A DNA stretch of 64,000 nucleotides. Origin: Flagellimonas profundi. Its GTDB lineage: Bacteria; Bacteroidota; Bacteroidia; Flavobacteriales; Flavobacteriaceae. The stretch spans positions 1,054,001 to 1,118,000 of the forward strand of contig NZ_JAFLNM010000001.1 of the NCBI RefSeq assembly GCF_017313275.1, written 5' to 3'. Below are positions 16,132 to 24,034 of the stretch, piece after piece. The stretch's first letter is position 1, and each line of letters opens with the position of its first letter. The notes beneath the pieces are model-generated. The model saw nothing but the letters and a program-made list of their open reading frames with translations. It was not told the origin of the DNA and made no database searches. Made by a program: the position numbers and the translations under genes.

Positions 16132-17718
16132 ATGAAAAAACTGTTGTTGGGTCTATTGGTACCATTGTTTATTGTGGCATGTAAACAATCCGAAACCACC
16201 ACAAAAGAACCTATCGGTCTCTACGAAACAGAACTGTTCAAGGCTGTGCAGCTATCGGGTGTTTTTGAGGATTCCAAAACCTTTGTGGACCTAGTTCCCA
16301 AAAAGGATATAGCAACACTTGAGGAAGAGTACCTTAATACTAAAGATAATCAGGGATTTAGACTAGATATTTTTGTACTCAAAAATTTTGAGGACAAATC
16401 CCTCGAAGGGCTTCAGTTTAAGCTGGATACCACCAAAAACATGTACGAACATATCTCTAATATGTGGGATATTTTAAAGCGAAGCCCGGATAGTGTCATT
16501 GCCAATTCATCCCGTATTGCCCTTCCGTACAACTATATTGTTCCCGGAGGACGTTTTCAGGAAATCTATTATTGGGACAGTTATTTTACCTTGGAAGGGC
16601 TTATGGTAGATGGTGAAGAGGAAGTTGCCCAAGGAATGGTGGACAATTTTGCGTTTTTGATAGATTCCTTGGGATTCATACCCAATGGCACTCGAGATTA
16701 TTACAAAACACGTTCGCAACCGCCTTATTTTTCCTTGATGGTGGATGCCATTGCCCGTGACAATGAAGCATTACTGCTCGAATACCTTCCGCAAATGACC
16801 AAAGAGTACAACTATTGGATGGACGGTGCCAAAGTAGGGGATAGCCTAAATCCAACAAAACGGGTGGTGAACCTTGGGGATGGTCACACCTTGAACCGAT
16901 ATTGGGATGCTGGCAATACGCCCCGTCCCGAATCGTACAAAGAAGATTATCTGCTTGCTGAACATTTGGAGTCAGATTCGTTAAAACAACAGCTTTATAA
17001 AAATTTACGTTCTGCCGCCGCATCGGGTTGGGATTTTAGCAGCAGATGGTTTGGTGAAGCAGGGGGACTTGCCTCCACGGAAACCATTTCCATATTGCCC
17101 GTAGACCTTAATTGTCTGCTTTATTTTATGGAAAAAACAATAGCCAAGGGCCATGGCTTAAAAGGTGACGAAGCATCCCAACAACGCTATTTGGCTTTGG
17201 CCGAGACCAGAAAGGCTTTGATTCAAGCGTATTTTTGGAACGTGACCGAAGGGTTTTATTTCGATTACAATGTTGAGGACAATTCCATGACCCCTCAACT
17301 TACCTTGGCAGGTGTTACCCCTTTATTTTTTGAAATTGCCACTCCAGAGCAAGCAGCAAAAGTCAAAGATGTGATCATGAACACCTTTTTAAAAGAAGGT
17401 GGGTTGGTCACCACATTGGAGCACAGTGGGCAACAATGGGACGCACCGAACGGTTGGGCACCTTTGCAATGGTTGGCCGTGAACGGATTGCTGAACTATG
17501 GTTATGTGGACGAGGCCAAGGAAATTATGACACGATGGTTGACACTCAACGAAAAGGTTTACGCCAACACAGGTAAAATGATGGAGAAATACAACGTAGA
17601 GGATTTGTCCCTACTATCCGGAGGAGGGGAGTACCCGACACAGGATGGTTTTGGTTGGACCAACGGTGTGGCCTTGGGATTTAAAAAAATATTGGAGGAT
17701 TTGAATCGCCCAAACTAA
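16132..17718 (+). CDS. treA: Alpha,alpha-trehalase, periplasmic lipoprotein
   Basis: 528 residues of glycoside hydrolase family 37, which splits trehalose into two glucose molecules. A lipobox signal ends at Cys17 (LFIVAC), so it is exported and membrane anchored. Both trehalase signatures are present: PGGRFQEIYYWDSYF at residues 138-152, and QWDAPNGWAPLQW near residue 435. RDYYKTRSQPPYFSLMV and ESGWDFSSRW-like ASGWDFSSRWFGE match the catalytic cleft. The divergent GntR gene and the palindrome between them point to substrate-linked control. Symbol treA is used because of the export signal. Confidence 0.95.
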   Translation: MKKLLLGLLVPLFIVACKQSETTTKEPIGLYETELFKAVQLSGVFEDSKTFVDLVPKKDIATLEEEYLNTKDNQGFRLDIFVLKNFEDKSLEGLQFKLDTTKNMYEHISNMWDILKRSPDSVIANSSRIALPYNYIVPGGRFQEIYYWDSYFTLEGLMVDGEEEVAQGMVDNFAFLIDSLGFIPNGTRDYYKTRSQPPYFSLMVDAIARDNEALLLEYLPQMTKEYNYWMDGAKVGDSLNPTKRVVNLGDGHTLNRYWDAGNTPRPESYKEDYLLAEHLESDSLKQQLYKNLRSAAASGWDFSSRWFGEAGGLASTETISILPVDLNCLLYFMEKTIAKGHGLKGDEASQQRYLALAETRKALIQAYFWNVTEGFYFDYNVEDNSMTPQLTLAGVTPLFFEIATPEQAAKVKDVIMNTFLKEGGLVTTLEHSGQQWDAPNGWAPLQWLAVNGLLNYGYVDEAKEIMTRWLTLNEKVYANTGKMMEKYNVEDLSLLSGGGEYPTQDGFGWTNGVALGFKKILEDLNRPN

Positions 17719-17724
17719 AACAAG

Positions 17725-18195
17725 CTACCTACGTTCGTAAACATACGTAGCGATTCCCGGCAGTTCACTGGCCACCACTTTGATCATGGTATTATTGCTC
17801 AATTGCAATGTTCCCAACAAGGAACTGCCCTGGAAAACAATCTCCATTCCATCGCTGGCCCAAGCGCCAGTGGCACGCGACGCACCGGAACACTGCACAG
17901 CATATTGGTTGTTGGTTATTGGGGTAAGATTAAAATTTGATAGTTCAAATTGATACGTGGTGTCATCTCGTAAAATAATAGATCCAGAGATGCAATCCTC
18001 TTCATCCAATAAGTTTTTTGATGAGCTTCCATCTCCGTTAACATCCACCGCTGAACTCACGTTTACCGCAACCAAATCCCATGTTCCCACAAGCGCTGCA
18101 CTGGAAAAACCACCGTTGCCGCCATCGTCATCGCTACAGGAAACAATAATCAGAAACATGGAGAGGTAAACAAAAAACGACTTGATCTTTTTCAT
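17725..18195 (-). CDS. Lipocalin-like lipoprotein
   Basis: 156 residues. Lipobox FLIIVSC then a Ser/Asp/Gly-rich tether (SDDDGGNGG), the pattern of surface-exposed flavobacterial lipoproteins. The body has a lipocalin-like opening LVGTWDLVAVNV and strands GSIILRDDTTYQFELSNF and MEIVFQGSSLLGTLQLSNNTMIKVV. A pair of cysteines (EEDCISG, VQCSG) may form a disulfide. Function unknown. Convergent with the trehalase, 6 bp between stops. Confidence 0.75.
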   Translation of the reverse strand: MKKIKSFFVYLSMFLIIVSCSDDDGGNGGFSSAALVGTWDLVAVNVSSAVDVNGDGSSSKNLLDEEDCISGSIILRDDTTYQFELSNFNLTPITNNQYAVQCSGASRATGAWASDGMEIVFQGSSLLGTLQLSNNTMIKVVASELPGIATYVYERR

Positions 18196-18340
18196 GAAAT
18201 CCCTTTTTAGGTTTTGATGAAAATACTACAATTTCAAGAATATTATTTGAATTGCCCCCGCATTTCATCGATCAGGAATAGTTTAAAGCACTAAAATTCT
18301 CGGAAACTCGTTACTGCATCATAAATAATAAACCAATAAA

Positions 18341-19129
18341 ATGAAAAAACTTACCCAAAAAATCTTATCGATTGCTTTCATTGGTGCCACGCTAATTGGT
18401 TTTCAATCCTGTAGCGAAGATGCCATACCAGGAGAAGGCGAAGAACTTACCCAAGCGGAATTAAAAACTATTTTGACCACCGATGAAATCGCAGGAACTG
18501 CGGATACTGCTCTGGCAGAGCTTTTTGTTGGAAGTTCGGCCAAAGTGTCCACAGCCAAAGAAGGGGATTGTTATATGGCCGAGTATACCGAAACCGGATT
18601 TGTGGCAACCTTTAACAATTGCGTGCTCAACGGAACGGACAATGTAAACGGAACCGTTACCGTAACCTATGAAGCAGGGCAGGAGGCTTCCTCTTTTACA
18701 GCGACCTATCAGGATTTTTATGTGGGCACTGTTAAAATCAACGGAACAAGAAGTTACGAAATCACCGCAAGTGGAGACCAAACATCCGTTTCCTTTACGG
18801 TGGTGAGCGATATGTCCGTAGAAATGGAAGACGGCAGTATTATTTCCGAAAATGGTACCAAAACATTTAGCATCACCTTTGGTGATTCGTTGGAAACCAC
18901 CATTTTCAGTCTTTCCGGTAATTGGACCGTAGAGGCCGATGGAAACACGTATTCCGTAACCACCTTGGAAGACCTTCAAGGAAACGCTTCCTGTGAATTT
19001 ATAACCACCGGTTCCATGAGTGTATCCAAAAATGGATTGGCCGTTACCGTTGATTTCGGGAGCGGAGAGTGCGACAATGTGGCCACCATCATTTATCCGA
19101 ACGGAGCTACCGAAGAGATTACGTTGTAA
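18341..19129 (+). CDS. Hypothetical beta-rich surface lipoprotein
   Basis: 262 residues. Lipobox LIGFQSC (Cys27) followed by an acidic tether SEDAIPGEGEE, then a Thr/Ser-rich beta-sheet protein with repeated strands such as VNGTVTVTYEAG, TVKINGTRSYEITASGDQTSVSFTVVSDMSVEMEDGS and LSGNWTVEADGNTYSVTTL. The end VTVDFGSGECDNVATIIYPNGATEEITL is typical of a Bacteroidota lipoprotein family without known function. It is followed by a terminator at 19154. Confidence 0.75.
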   Translation: MKKLTQKILSIAFIGATLIGFQSCSEDAIPGEGEELTQAELKTILTTDEIAGTADTALAELFVGSSAKVSTAKEGDCYMAEYTETGFVATFNNCVLNGTDNVNGTVTVTYEAGQEASSFTATYQDFYVGTVKINGTRSYEITASGDQTSVSFTVVSDMSVEMEDGSIISENGTKTFSITFGDSLETTIFSLSGNWTVEADGNTYSVTTLEDLQGNASCEFITTGSMSVSKNGLAVTVDFGSGECDNVATIIYPNGATEEITL

Positions 19130-19153
19130 TTTCCTGCAAAATATATGTGAAAG

Positions 19154-19179
19154 AGCGCCAGTAACCCTGGTGCTTTTTT
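19154..19179 (+). terminator. Rho-independent terminator
   Basis: AGCGCCAG-taacC-CTGGTGCT stem (one G.T pair) followed by a T run, 24 bp after the stop of the surface lipoprotein gene. Confidence 0.75.
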
Positions 19180-19232
19180 ATTTTGATAGCATTCCTGTTT
19201 AGTTTGGTTATATTTAAAGAAACAATCAGTTT

Positions 19233-20603
19233 ATGGTGAAGGAATTGGTGGCTGCCCAAAACGACTTTTTTGCCACACAGAAAACCAAGGATGTCGGCTT
19301 TAGAAAACAGTATCTCAAAAAACTACAGCAAGAGATTGTAGCACAAGAAGATGCCATTTGCGATGCACTGTATGCCGATTTTAAAAAACCAAAGTTCGAG
19401 AGCCTGGCCACCGAGACCCAATTGGCACTGGCCGAACTAAAGCACGCCATAAAAAACATGGATACCTGGAGCAGACCTGAGCGGGTTTCGGCCTCTTGGT
19501 CCAATTTTCCCGCTAAAGAATGGATACAGCCCGAACCTTATGGAAAGGTGCTCATTATTTCCCCTTGGAACTATCCGTTCATGTTGGCCATTTCCCCTTT
19601 GATCGGTGCATTGGTGGCAGGGAACACGGCCATCATAAAACCATCGGAGTTCAGTACGCACACCTCCAAGATGCTTGCGCAGATCATTAAAAAAGTGTTT
19701 CCGCCCGAATACGTTACGGTGGTCGAAGGTGGAGTAGAGGTCGCTACGCAATTACTGGCCGAAAAATGGGAGTACATTTTTTTTACGGGAAGTACCAAAG
19801 TGGGCAAGATCGTCTATAAAAGCGCTGCCGAGCATTTAACTCCCGTTACCCTGGAGCTGAGCGGCAAAAATCCCTGTATTGTGGACGAAACGGCTTCCAT
19901 AAAACTGGCCGCCAAACGAATTGCATGGGGAAAATTGATCAATGCAGGGCAAACCTGTATTGCGCCAGACTATATATTGGTGCACAAAAGCGTAAAAGAT
20001 GAGCTGGTGAACCATATCCAACAGCATATCACGGAGTTTTATGGTCAAAACATAGAAGCATCCAGCGATTTTGCCCGAATAGCGACCCATAAACACTATG
20101 AGGAACTTAAAGCAATGCTTGAAGGACAGCAGGTGTTGTTTGGAGGGGATTTTAAGGACGAAGACCAATATATAGCGCCCACTTTAGTGGATGAGCCCGA
20201 ACTGGACAGTACCATTATGGAAGGCGAGATATTCGGTCCCATATTACCGATCATCAGTTATGAGGATGAAAGTGAACTGGATACCTATATTTCCAAATAC
20301 CCGAATTCGCTGGCGTTTTATGTGTTTTCGGGCAATAAAAAGTTTCAAAAACGGTTGATGGACCATTATTCCTTTGGTGGCGGAACCATAAACGATACCG
20401 TGGTACACATCAGCAATAAGGATTTACCGTTTGGCGGCGTGGGCCGGTCAGGAATTGGCGGTTACCACGGAAAATATACGTTTGATCTATTTTCCCATCA
20501 CAAAGCAATTTCCAAAAGAGGCACTTGGTTGGATGTACCATTGCGATATCCGCCATATACCATTCCCATAGGTTTGATAAAGCGAATAAAGCATTTATTT
20601 TGA
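19233..20603 (+). CDS. Aldehyde dehydrogenase (class 3-like)
   Basis: 456 residues, NAD(P)-dependent, oxidising aldehydes to acids. Catalytic residues are in place: Glu208 in VTLELSGKNP and Cys242 in NAGQTCIAPDY; IISPWNYPFMLAISPLIGALVAGNTAIIKPSE and FFTGSTKVGKIV form the cofactor site. Length near 455 and the C-terminal hydrophobic tail (YTIPIGLIKRIKHLF) match class 3 / fatty-aldehyde dehydrogenases, which are often membrane-associated. It stands alone and is the last core gene before the accessory island. Confidence 0.93.
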   Translation: MVKELVAAQNDFFATQKTKDVGFRKQYLKKLQQEIVAQEDAICDALYADFKKPKFESLATETQLALAELKHAIKNMDTWSRPERVSASWSNFPAKEWIQPEPYGKVLIISPWNYPFMLAISPLIGALVAGNTAIIKPSEFSTHTSKMLAQIIKKVFPPEYVTVVEGGVEVATQLLAEKWEYIFFTGSTKVGKIVYKSAAEHLTPVTLELSGKNPCIVDETASIKLAAKRIAWGKLINAGQTCIAPDYILVHKSVKDELVNHIQQHITEFYGQNIEASSDFARIATHKHYEELKAMLEGQQVLFGGDFKDEDQYIAPTLVDEPELDSTIMEGEIFGPILPIISYEDESELDTYISKYPNSLAFYVFSGNKKFQKRLMDHYSFGGGTINDTVVHISNKDLPFGGVGRSGIGGYHGKYTFDLFSHHKAISKRGTWLDVPLRYPPYTIPIGLIKRIKHLF

Positions 20604-20659
20604 TTGGTTTTGCACCTTTGGGTAGTGGAGTTTGACATTTTCTATTTTACATAACATAA

Positions 20660-20671
20660 ATTATAGTACAA
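20660..20671. repeat. 12-bp direct repeat, left island edge
   Basis: ATTATAGTACAA, an exact match to 25928-25939, so a 5.3-kb stretch of accessory genes is bracketed. Could be an attachment-type or target repeat, or part of a dispersed repeat family. Confidence 0.5.
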
Positions 20672-20757
20672 ACATTAACGTATAGTAAATTGCGTATAGC
20701 TTTGCTATTTGATATGATGTAAAAAGAAATTCTGCTAATATCTCCAACGCCTCATCT

Positions 20758-20812
20758 CGCCATCAAATAAAATTATCCAGTGGATGAATTTATTCGCCAT
20801 GTGTCCAGCGCC
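20758..20812. repeat. Hairpin-bearing intergenic repeat E1
   Basis: CATCTCGCC..., an A-rich arm, the stem TATCCAGTGGATGA, a T-rich arm, and ...CGCCATGTGTCC. The same frame with other hairpin sequences recurs at 21999, 22180 and 25127. Confidence 0.6.
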
Positions 20813-20975
20813 ATTAAAAGCTCATCATTTCGTATTTATTGAAACCTTTGGTTTAAGAGTGAATTTTGGAAAGAAAAATTTCACAATCTTTTCGTCCGCT
20901 TGTCGCAAAAGCTTAAAATTTCTCTGCGAGAAAATTTCTTAGCCCTTGCTTAACTTTATTTTGATTTTTTAGAAA

Positions 20976-21473
20976 TTAAAATAGTTGTTGAATTGTCTTC
21001 ATTGGCAAAAACATTTTACCACTATCTGGAAGCTTTATAAAACCATATTTAGTGTAAAAGTTTTCCGCGTCTTCATCGATTGGATCCACAATAACAGCAA
21101 ATGACCCAATCTCTTTTGAAATCAAATAACTCCTTTTCAGTGCTTCAATTAGGAGTAGTTTTCCAAGACCGTTTCCCTTGAACTTCTTACCAACTGCTAA
21201 CCTTCCTAATAAAGTTGTTGGAATTGAAGCGTACGACTTAGGAAGCTTTTTTTTAAAGCTTTCCGGAACCTGTTCAAGAGGAATCCCATTATTTGACAAG
21301 GTATAATATCCTTGTACTATTTTATCTTCCCCAACAAAAACAAAGCAAGCCGATAATTTTCTTTTTACATCTTGGCTTGCTTGTTTCTGAATATAATTGT
21401 CGAGCATTTCTTTTCCGCAAGAAAACTCCTTTTTAATATGAGAACTATCTAAAGTTTCTGTTAGGAAACTCAT
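20976..21473 (-). CDS. GNAT acetyltransferase toxin of a type II toxin-antitoxin pair
   Basis: 165 residues with the GNAT acetyl-CoA site: LLGRLAVGKKFKGNGLGKLLLIEAL (R/QxxGxG/A pattern) and the FYTKYGFIKLP core. The opening LDSSHIKKEFSCGKEMLDNYIQKQASQDVKRKLSACFVF is diagnostic of the TacT/AtaT branch, which acetylates the amino group on aminoacyl-tRNA and so stops translation. Its start overlaps the stop of the DUF1778 antitoxin gene by 4 bp, the standard arrangement. AT-rich compared with flanking core genes. Confidence 0.88.
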   Translation of the reverse strand: MSFLTETLDSSHIKKEFSCGKEMLDNYIQKQASQDVKRKLSACFVFVGEDKIVQGYYTLSNNGIPLEQVPESFKKKLPKSYASIPTTLLGRLAVGKKFKGNGLGKLLLIEALKRSYLISKEIGSFAVIVDPIDEDAENFYTKYGFIKLPDSGKMFLPMKTIQQLF

Positions 21474-21775
21474 TTCGAAACTGATTCATTGTAGTGTTTG
21501 GCAGCTTCAATTAAACTTTCATTAGGCTTACCTGCATTAACAATAGCATCAAAGAAAATTTCGCTATCTTTTTCACTTTCAATAACTTTTTCCCAATCGC
21601 TAACAATTAATTTTGCTTTTTCTTGAGTAGCAGATATAACAAAATCAGTCAGACTGCGAAAGCCTCCTAAACTAGCTGCCCTCTCAAAAAATACTTTTTG
21701 CTTCTTAGGAAGTCTAGTATCGAATCTGGCTTTTTCTTCGTTAATCGCTTTTGCTTTCATGATTATTTTTTTCAA
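21470..21775 (-). CDS. DUF1778 ribbon-helix-helix antitoxin
   Basis: 101 residues. The N-terminal part (ARFDTRLPKKQKVFFERAASLGGFRSLTDFVISATQEKA) is the RHH DNA-binding fold of TacA-type antitoxins; the C-terminal tail (EIFFDAIVNAGKPNESLIEAAKHYNE) is the part that wraps the GNAT toxin, with the familiar Asn/Pro-x-x-x-Leu region. It precedes and overlaps the toxin gene. Repeated TGTACG words just upstream are probable operator sites for autoregulation. Confidence 0.88.
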   Translation of the reverse strand: MKKIIMKAKAINEEKARFDTRLPKKQKVFFERAASLGGFRSLTDFVISATQEKAKLIVSDWEKVIESEKDSEIFFDAIVNAGKPNESLIEAAKHYNESVSK

Positions 21776-21830
21776 ATGTACGTATAATTTCCATACAATA
21801 CAGATAATTGTACGCTTTTTTTCCGTACAA
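21776..21830. promoter_or_regulatory. Probable operator region of the toxin-antitoxin pair
   Basis: ATGTACGTAT at 21776-21786 and the inverted repeat TTGTACG (21808-21814) / CGTACAA (21824-21830) lie directly upstream of the antitoxin start. RHH antitoxins bind such short repeats. Confidence 0.6.
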
Positions 21831-21998
21831 CAACAACTACTATTATAAAAAATCTATTACCACATTCTAATATTATCCATTCCCTTTCTTTTTCCTTGAT
21901 AAAAAAGAATCAAAAAAATCAAAAAGAAATGCGAAGCATTCACGAATACCTTTGAAAATAATAAAAGTGATATGAGTAAAATATGCTTCACAACCACA

Positions 21999-22054
21999 TC
22001 ATCTCACCAAAAAAAGCAATCAGCCTGAGGCTAATTCCTTTTTATTGTGCCTTG
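21999..22054. repeat. Hairpin-bearing intergenic repeat E2
   Basis: CATCTCACCAAAAAAAGCAA..., stem CAGCCTGAGGCTA, then CCTTTTTATTGTGCC. Same frame as E1, E3 and E4, with a different stem sequence. Confidence 0.6.
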
Positions 22055-22179
22055 TGTCTTATAGCTTCGCTATTTGGGCGTAAACACCCATGCACAGGGC
22101 CGAAACGTAAAGAAAAGGTCTGGTAGACCTTTTTAGTGTAGGAGCCAGGTGGTGCGTTGGCGGCAATGCTCCACTACTC

Positions 22180-22234
22180 CATCTCGCCGAAAAAAGCAAT
22201 CATCCACTGGATAATCACTTTTTATCGCGTGTGC
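22180..22234. repeat. Hairpin-bearing intergenic repeat E3
   Basis: CATCTCGCCGAAAAAAGCAA..., stem ATCCACTGGAT, then CTTTTTATCGCG. The A-rich and T-rich arms can pair, extending the stem outside the variable hairpin. Confidence 0.6.
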
Positions 22235-22339
22235 CAAGCCACAAATGCGCAGCATTCATGAATTCCTTAAAAAAACAATAGACAAGCCCATGAGTAAATT
22301 CACCCCAACGCCAGCCCGCATTTTCTTCTAGCCAATCAT

Positions 22340-22750
22340 TCATTTATCAATGTCAGCTGTGCCCAATTCTCTGTAGTTTTTAACCAAATCTTCCCAAATT
22401 TGAGGTTCTAAATGTCCAACATGTTGATCAACGAAGTCACACCCTTCTTTCGACAAACGTCCTTTTTTTGAAAATGGACCCCAATTTTCTAATTTTATGA
22501 GTTTGGCAGGTATTAAAAAGGAATTTTTGTTGATTATTTTATATTTTTTGCCGTTTTCGTCAACCTTTTCGAAAAAATTATCTTCCATAGCAATATTTTC
22601 AGGGTATTTACCAGATGTAGTTATGATTGAACCTACAAAACATTCCTTATCCAATGGTTCGATGTAAATAATAAAATGAAATCCTGCATTTCTTTTTCGA
22701 TTCCTTGCCATCAAGATGTCACCTGCACTAAACATATCACTGTTACTCAC
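22340..22750 (-). CDS. MazF/PemK-like small protein, last gene of the four-gene operon
   Basis: 136 residues. I do not recognise it with certainty. The order of elements suggests the MazF/PemK SH3-like barrel: SAGDILMARN at the start, a strand FHFIIYIEP, FVGSIITTS, then NSFLIPAKLIKLENWGPFSKKGRLSKEGCDFVDQHVG, which parallels the LSxxKxGxLs...v tail of PemK proteins. If right it would be an RNA-cleaving toxin or a phage-responsive relative. Its start overlaps the end of the previous gene by 8 bp, so it belongs to the operon. Confidence 0.6.
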   Translation of the reverse strand: MSNSDMFSAGDILMARNRKRNAGFHFIIYIEPLDKECFVGSIITTSGKYPENIAMEDNFFEKVDENGKKYKIINKNSFLIPAKLIKLENWGPFSKKGRLSKEGCDFVDQHVGHLEPQIWEDLVKNYRELGTADIDK

Positions 22751-23267
22751 CGTTGAAATTATTTTTAATATAATTCATGCCTGTTTCAGATATACGGTAG
22801 CCACCTTTATGCTTGAATACTTTTTTGGTTGCCATATTAGCTTGCATAGACGCCGATGGGTTACTCAATTTTACCCCTTGTTCTACCAATAATGAAGAAG
22901 CATCTCTTGTAGAAAAAATCCTGTCATCAGAATTCTTTTGGGCAAAATAACCGGCTAACAGCATTTTATCTACATCTTTAGCACTATTAGGCATTTTGTT
23001 ATATAACTCTCCAAATGATGGTTCTTCCTCGATTTCATAGCTAGACTTATTTTTGCTATCATCATCTTTTCTTATGGGCGAAGAATCTTGTTCGTCTGGC
23101 AAAGTTCGATTAGTTTTTTGAGAGTTACCTTGATAATTACCATCATCATAAATTTTTTCTAAAAAAGAATCTATGGTTAGATTGTATTTGGCAATAAATT
23201 CTTCACTTCCTTGTATTTCAACTTCTCGCGTGGTTAGATTAATTCTAATCTTTGATGAATCATTCAT
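22743..23267 (-). CDS. Unknown protein, paralogue of the first operon gene (N-terminal domain plus winged helix)
   Basis: 174 residues in three parts. The N-terminus KIRINLTTREVEIQGSEEFIAKY...FLEKI matches the first operon gene (KIRFSLKSKEFEISGNENFVNEQ...LEKL). A polar, low-complexity linker (about 45-75) follows. The C-terminal 90 residues look like a winged helix: KMLLAGYFAQKNSDDRIFSTRDASSLLVEQGVKLSNPSASMQANMATKKVFKHKGGYRISETGMNYIKNN. Both paralogues share the pattern, so a gene duplication around the HEPN gene is likely. No cofactor motif. Spaced 2 bp from the HEPN gene. Confidence 0.7.
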   Translation of the reverse strand: MNDSSKIRINLTTREVEIQGSEEFIAKYNLTIDSFLEKIYDDGNYQGNSQKTNRTLPDEQDSSPIRKDDDSKNKSSYEIEEEPSFGELYNKMPNSAKDVDKMLLAGYFAQKNSDDRIFSTRDASSLLVEQGVKLSNPSASMQANMATKKVFKHKGGYRISETGMNYIKNNFNGE

Positions 23268-23269
23268 TT

Positions 23270-24034
23270 CTAATATTTTAATTTTAAAATTATTTTTTCT
23301 GCTTCTAAAATTCCTTTCGGAGAAATATCACATGTGCCATCCCCCCTCATTTCAATTAATCTTTCCTTATGTAAAGGCTTAAGCACTAGTTGGGAAAAAT
23401 TAGGCCGATTTTTATATTCTATTATACTCCTCATATCTTCAATTTCTCTAGGGCTTGAATCGAATAAGAGAATCAATACTTGGTCTTTTGCAGGAAGCTT
23501 GGTATCAAGAATCCTTTCAAAACCATCCTCTTTCCATATTAAGTCTAAATTTCTCTCAATGATTTTATCAATTAACTCTTGGGTATCAGAGATACTGAGT
23601 CCAGATGCTAGTCGCACAATTTCTGCAAGCACCCATTTGACGGAATAGAAAATATAAGTAGCATCCATTTTATTTGGAGAAATTGCCCCAACATGCCCTA
23701 CTCCTCTTTTATTTCGAATATTAAAAATTGCTTTAAGTGTTCTTGGTATCAAGATTCTATATGACTCATGGATGCCAGAACAGTTTTCATATCCCTTAAG
23801 TACTTGATCACTAAAGTTTGCAAGCTTATCATTATAAGAGGTAGCATTGCCGAATAATTCTATCTCTAATATACGTCTTGCTGATTCAACAAAATGACCC
23901 GCATCAAGTTCACTTGGTTTCCACTTTTGTAAGACATAATTTTCTTCGATTTCTTTATATGAATCGAGAAGTTTATCCGCAACCTCAGTACCATACTTAG
24001 ACTCCAATATAGTATGAACCTTGCCTCTACTCAT
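23270..24034 (-). CDS. HEPN-type RNase candidate (RNxxxxxH motif)
   Basis: 254 residues, mostly helical. The key feature is R107-N108-K-R-G-V-G-H114 in AIFNIRNKRGVGHVGAISPNKMDATYIFYSVKWVLAEIVRL: an Arg-x6-His with a polar residue after Arg, the HEPN RNase signature found in many toxins and abortive-infection proteins. The GVGHVG...PN.MDAT.....WVLAE.VR block is, from memory, widespread in unnamed proteins of other phyla. The C-terminal 60 residues (VLILLFDSSPREIEDMRSIIEYKNRPNFSQLVLKPLHKERLIE) look like a small winged-helix-like domain. It sits between two paralogous genes, which suggests they regulate or target it. Confidence 0.75.
   Translation of the reverse strand: MSRGKVHTILESKYGTEVADKLLDSYKEIEENYVLQKWKPSELDAGHFVESARRILEIELFGNATSYNDKLANFSDQVLKGYENCSGIHESYRILIPRTLKAIFNIRNKRGVGHVGAISPNKMDATYIFYSVKWVLAEIVRLASGLSISDTQELIDKIIERNLDLIWKEDGFERILDTKLPAKDQVLILLFDSSPREIEDMRSIIEYKNRPNFSQLVLKPLHKERLIEMRGDGTCDISPKGILEAEKIILKLKY

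Larger units (their letters stand above)
20604..20975. other. Gene-free repeat-rich stretch at the left edge of the accessory island
   Basis: No gene. It contains the left 12-bp direct repeat (20660-20671), a TATAGCTTTGCTATTTG hairpin word (about 20695-20711), hairpin repeat E1 (about 20758-20812) and an AT-rich tail with AAGCTTAAAATTTCTCTGCGAGAAAA-type complementary arms (about 20910-20945). Confidence 0.6.
21831..22339. other. Gene-free repeat cluster between the TA pair and the four-gene operon
   Basis: No plausible gene. It holds two tandem-like repeat units: 21928-21990 and 22246-22310 share AAATGCGnAGCATTCAnGAATnCC..., each with an ATGC/GCAT stem and a following ATGAGTAAA word. Between them lie hairpins E2 and E3, a TATAGCTTCGCTATTTG word (about 22060) and a GGTCTGGTAGACC hairpin (about 22118-22132). 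Confidence 0.6.
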
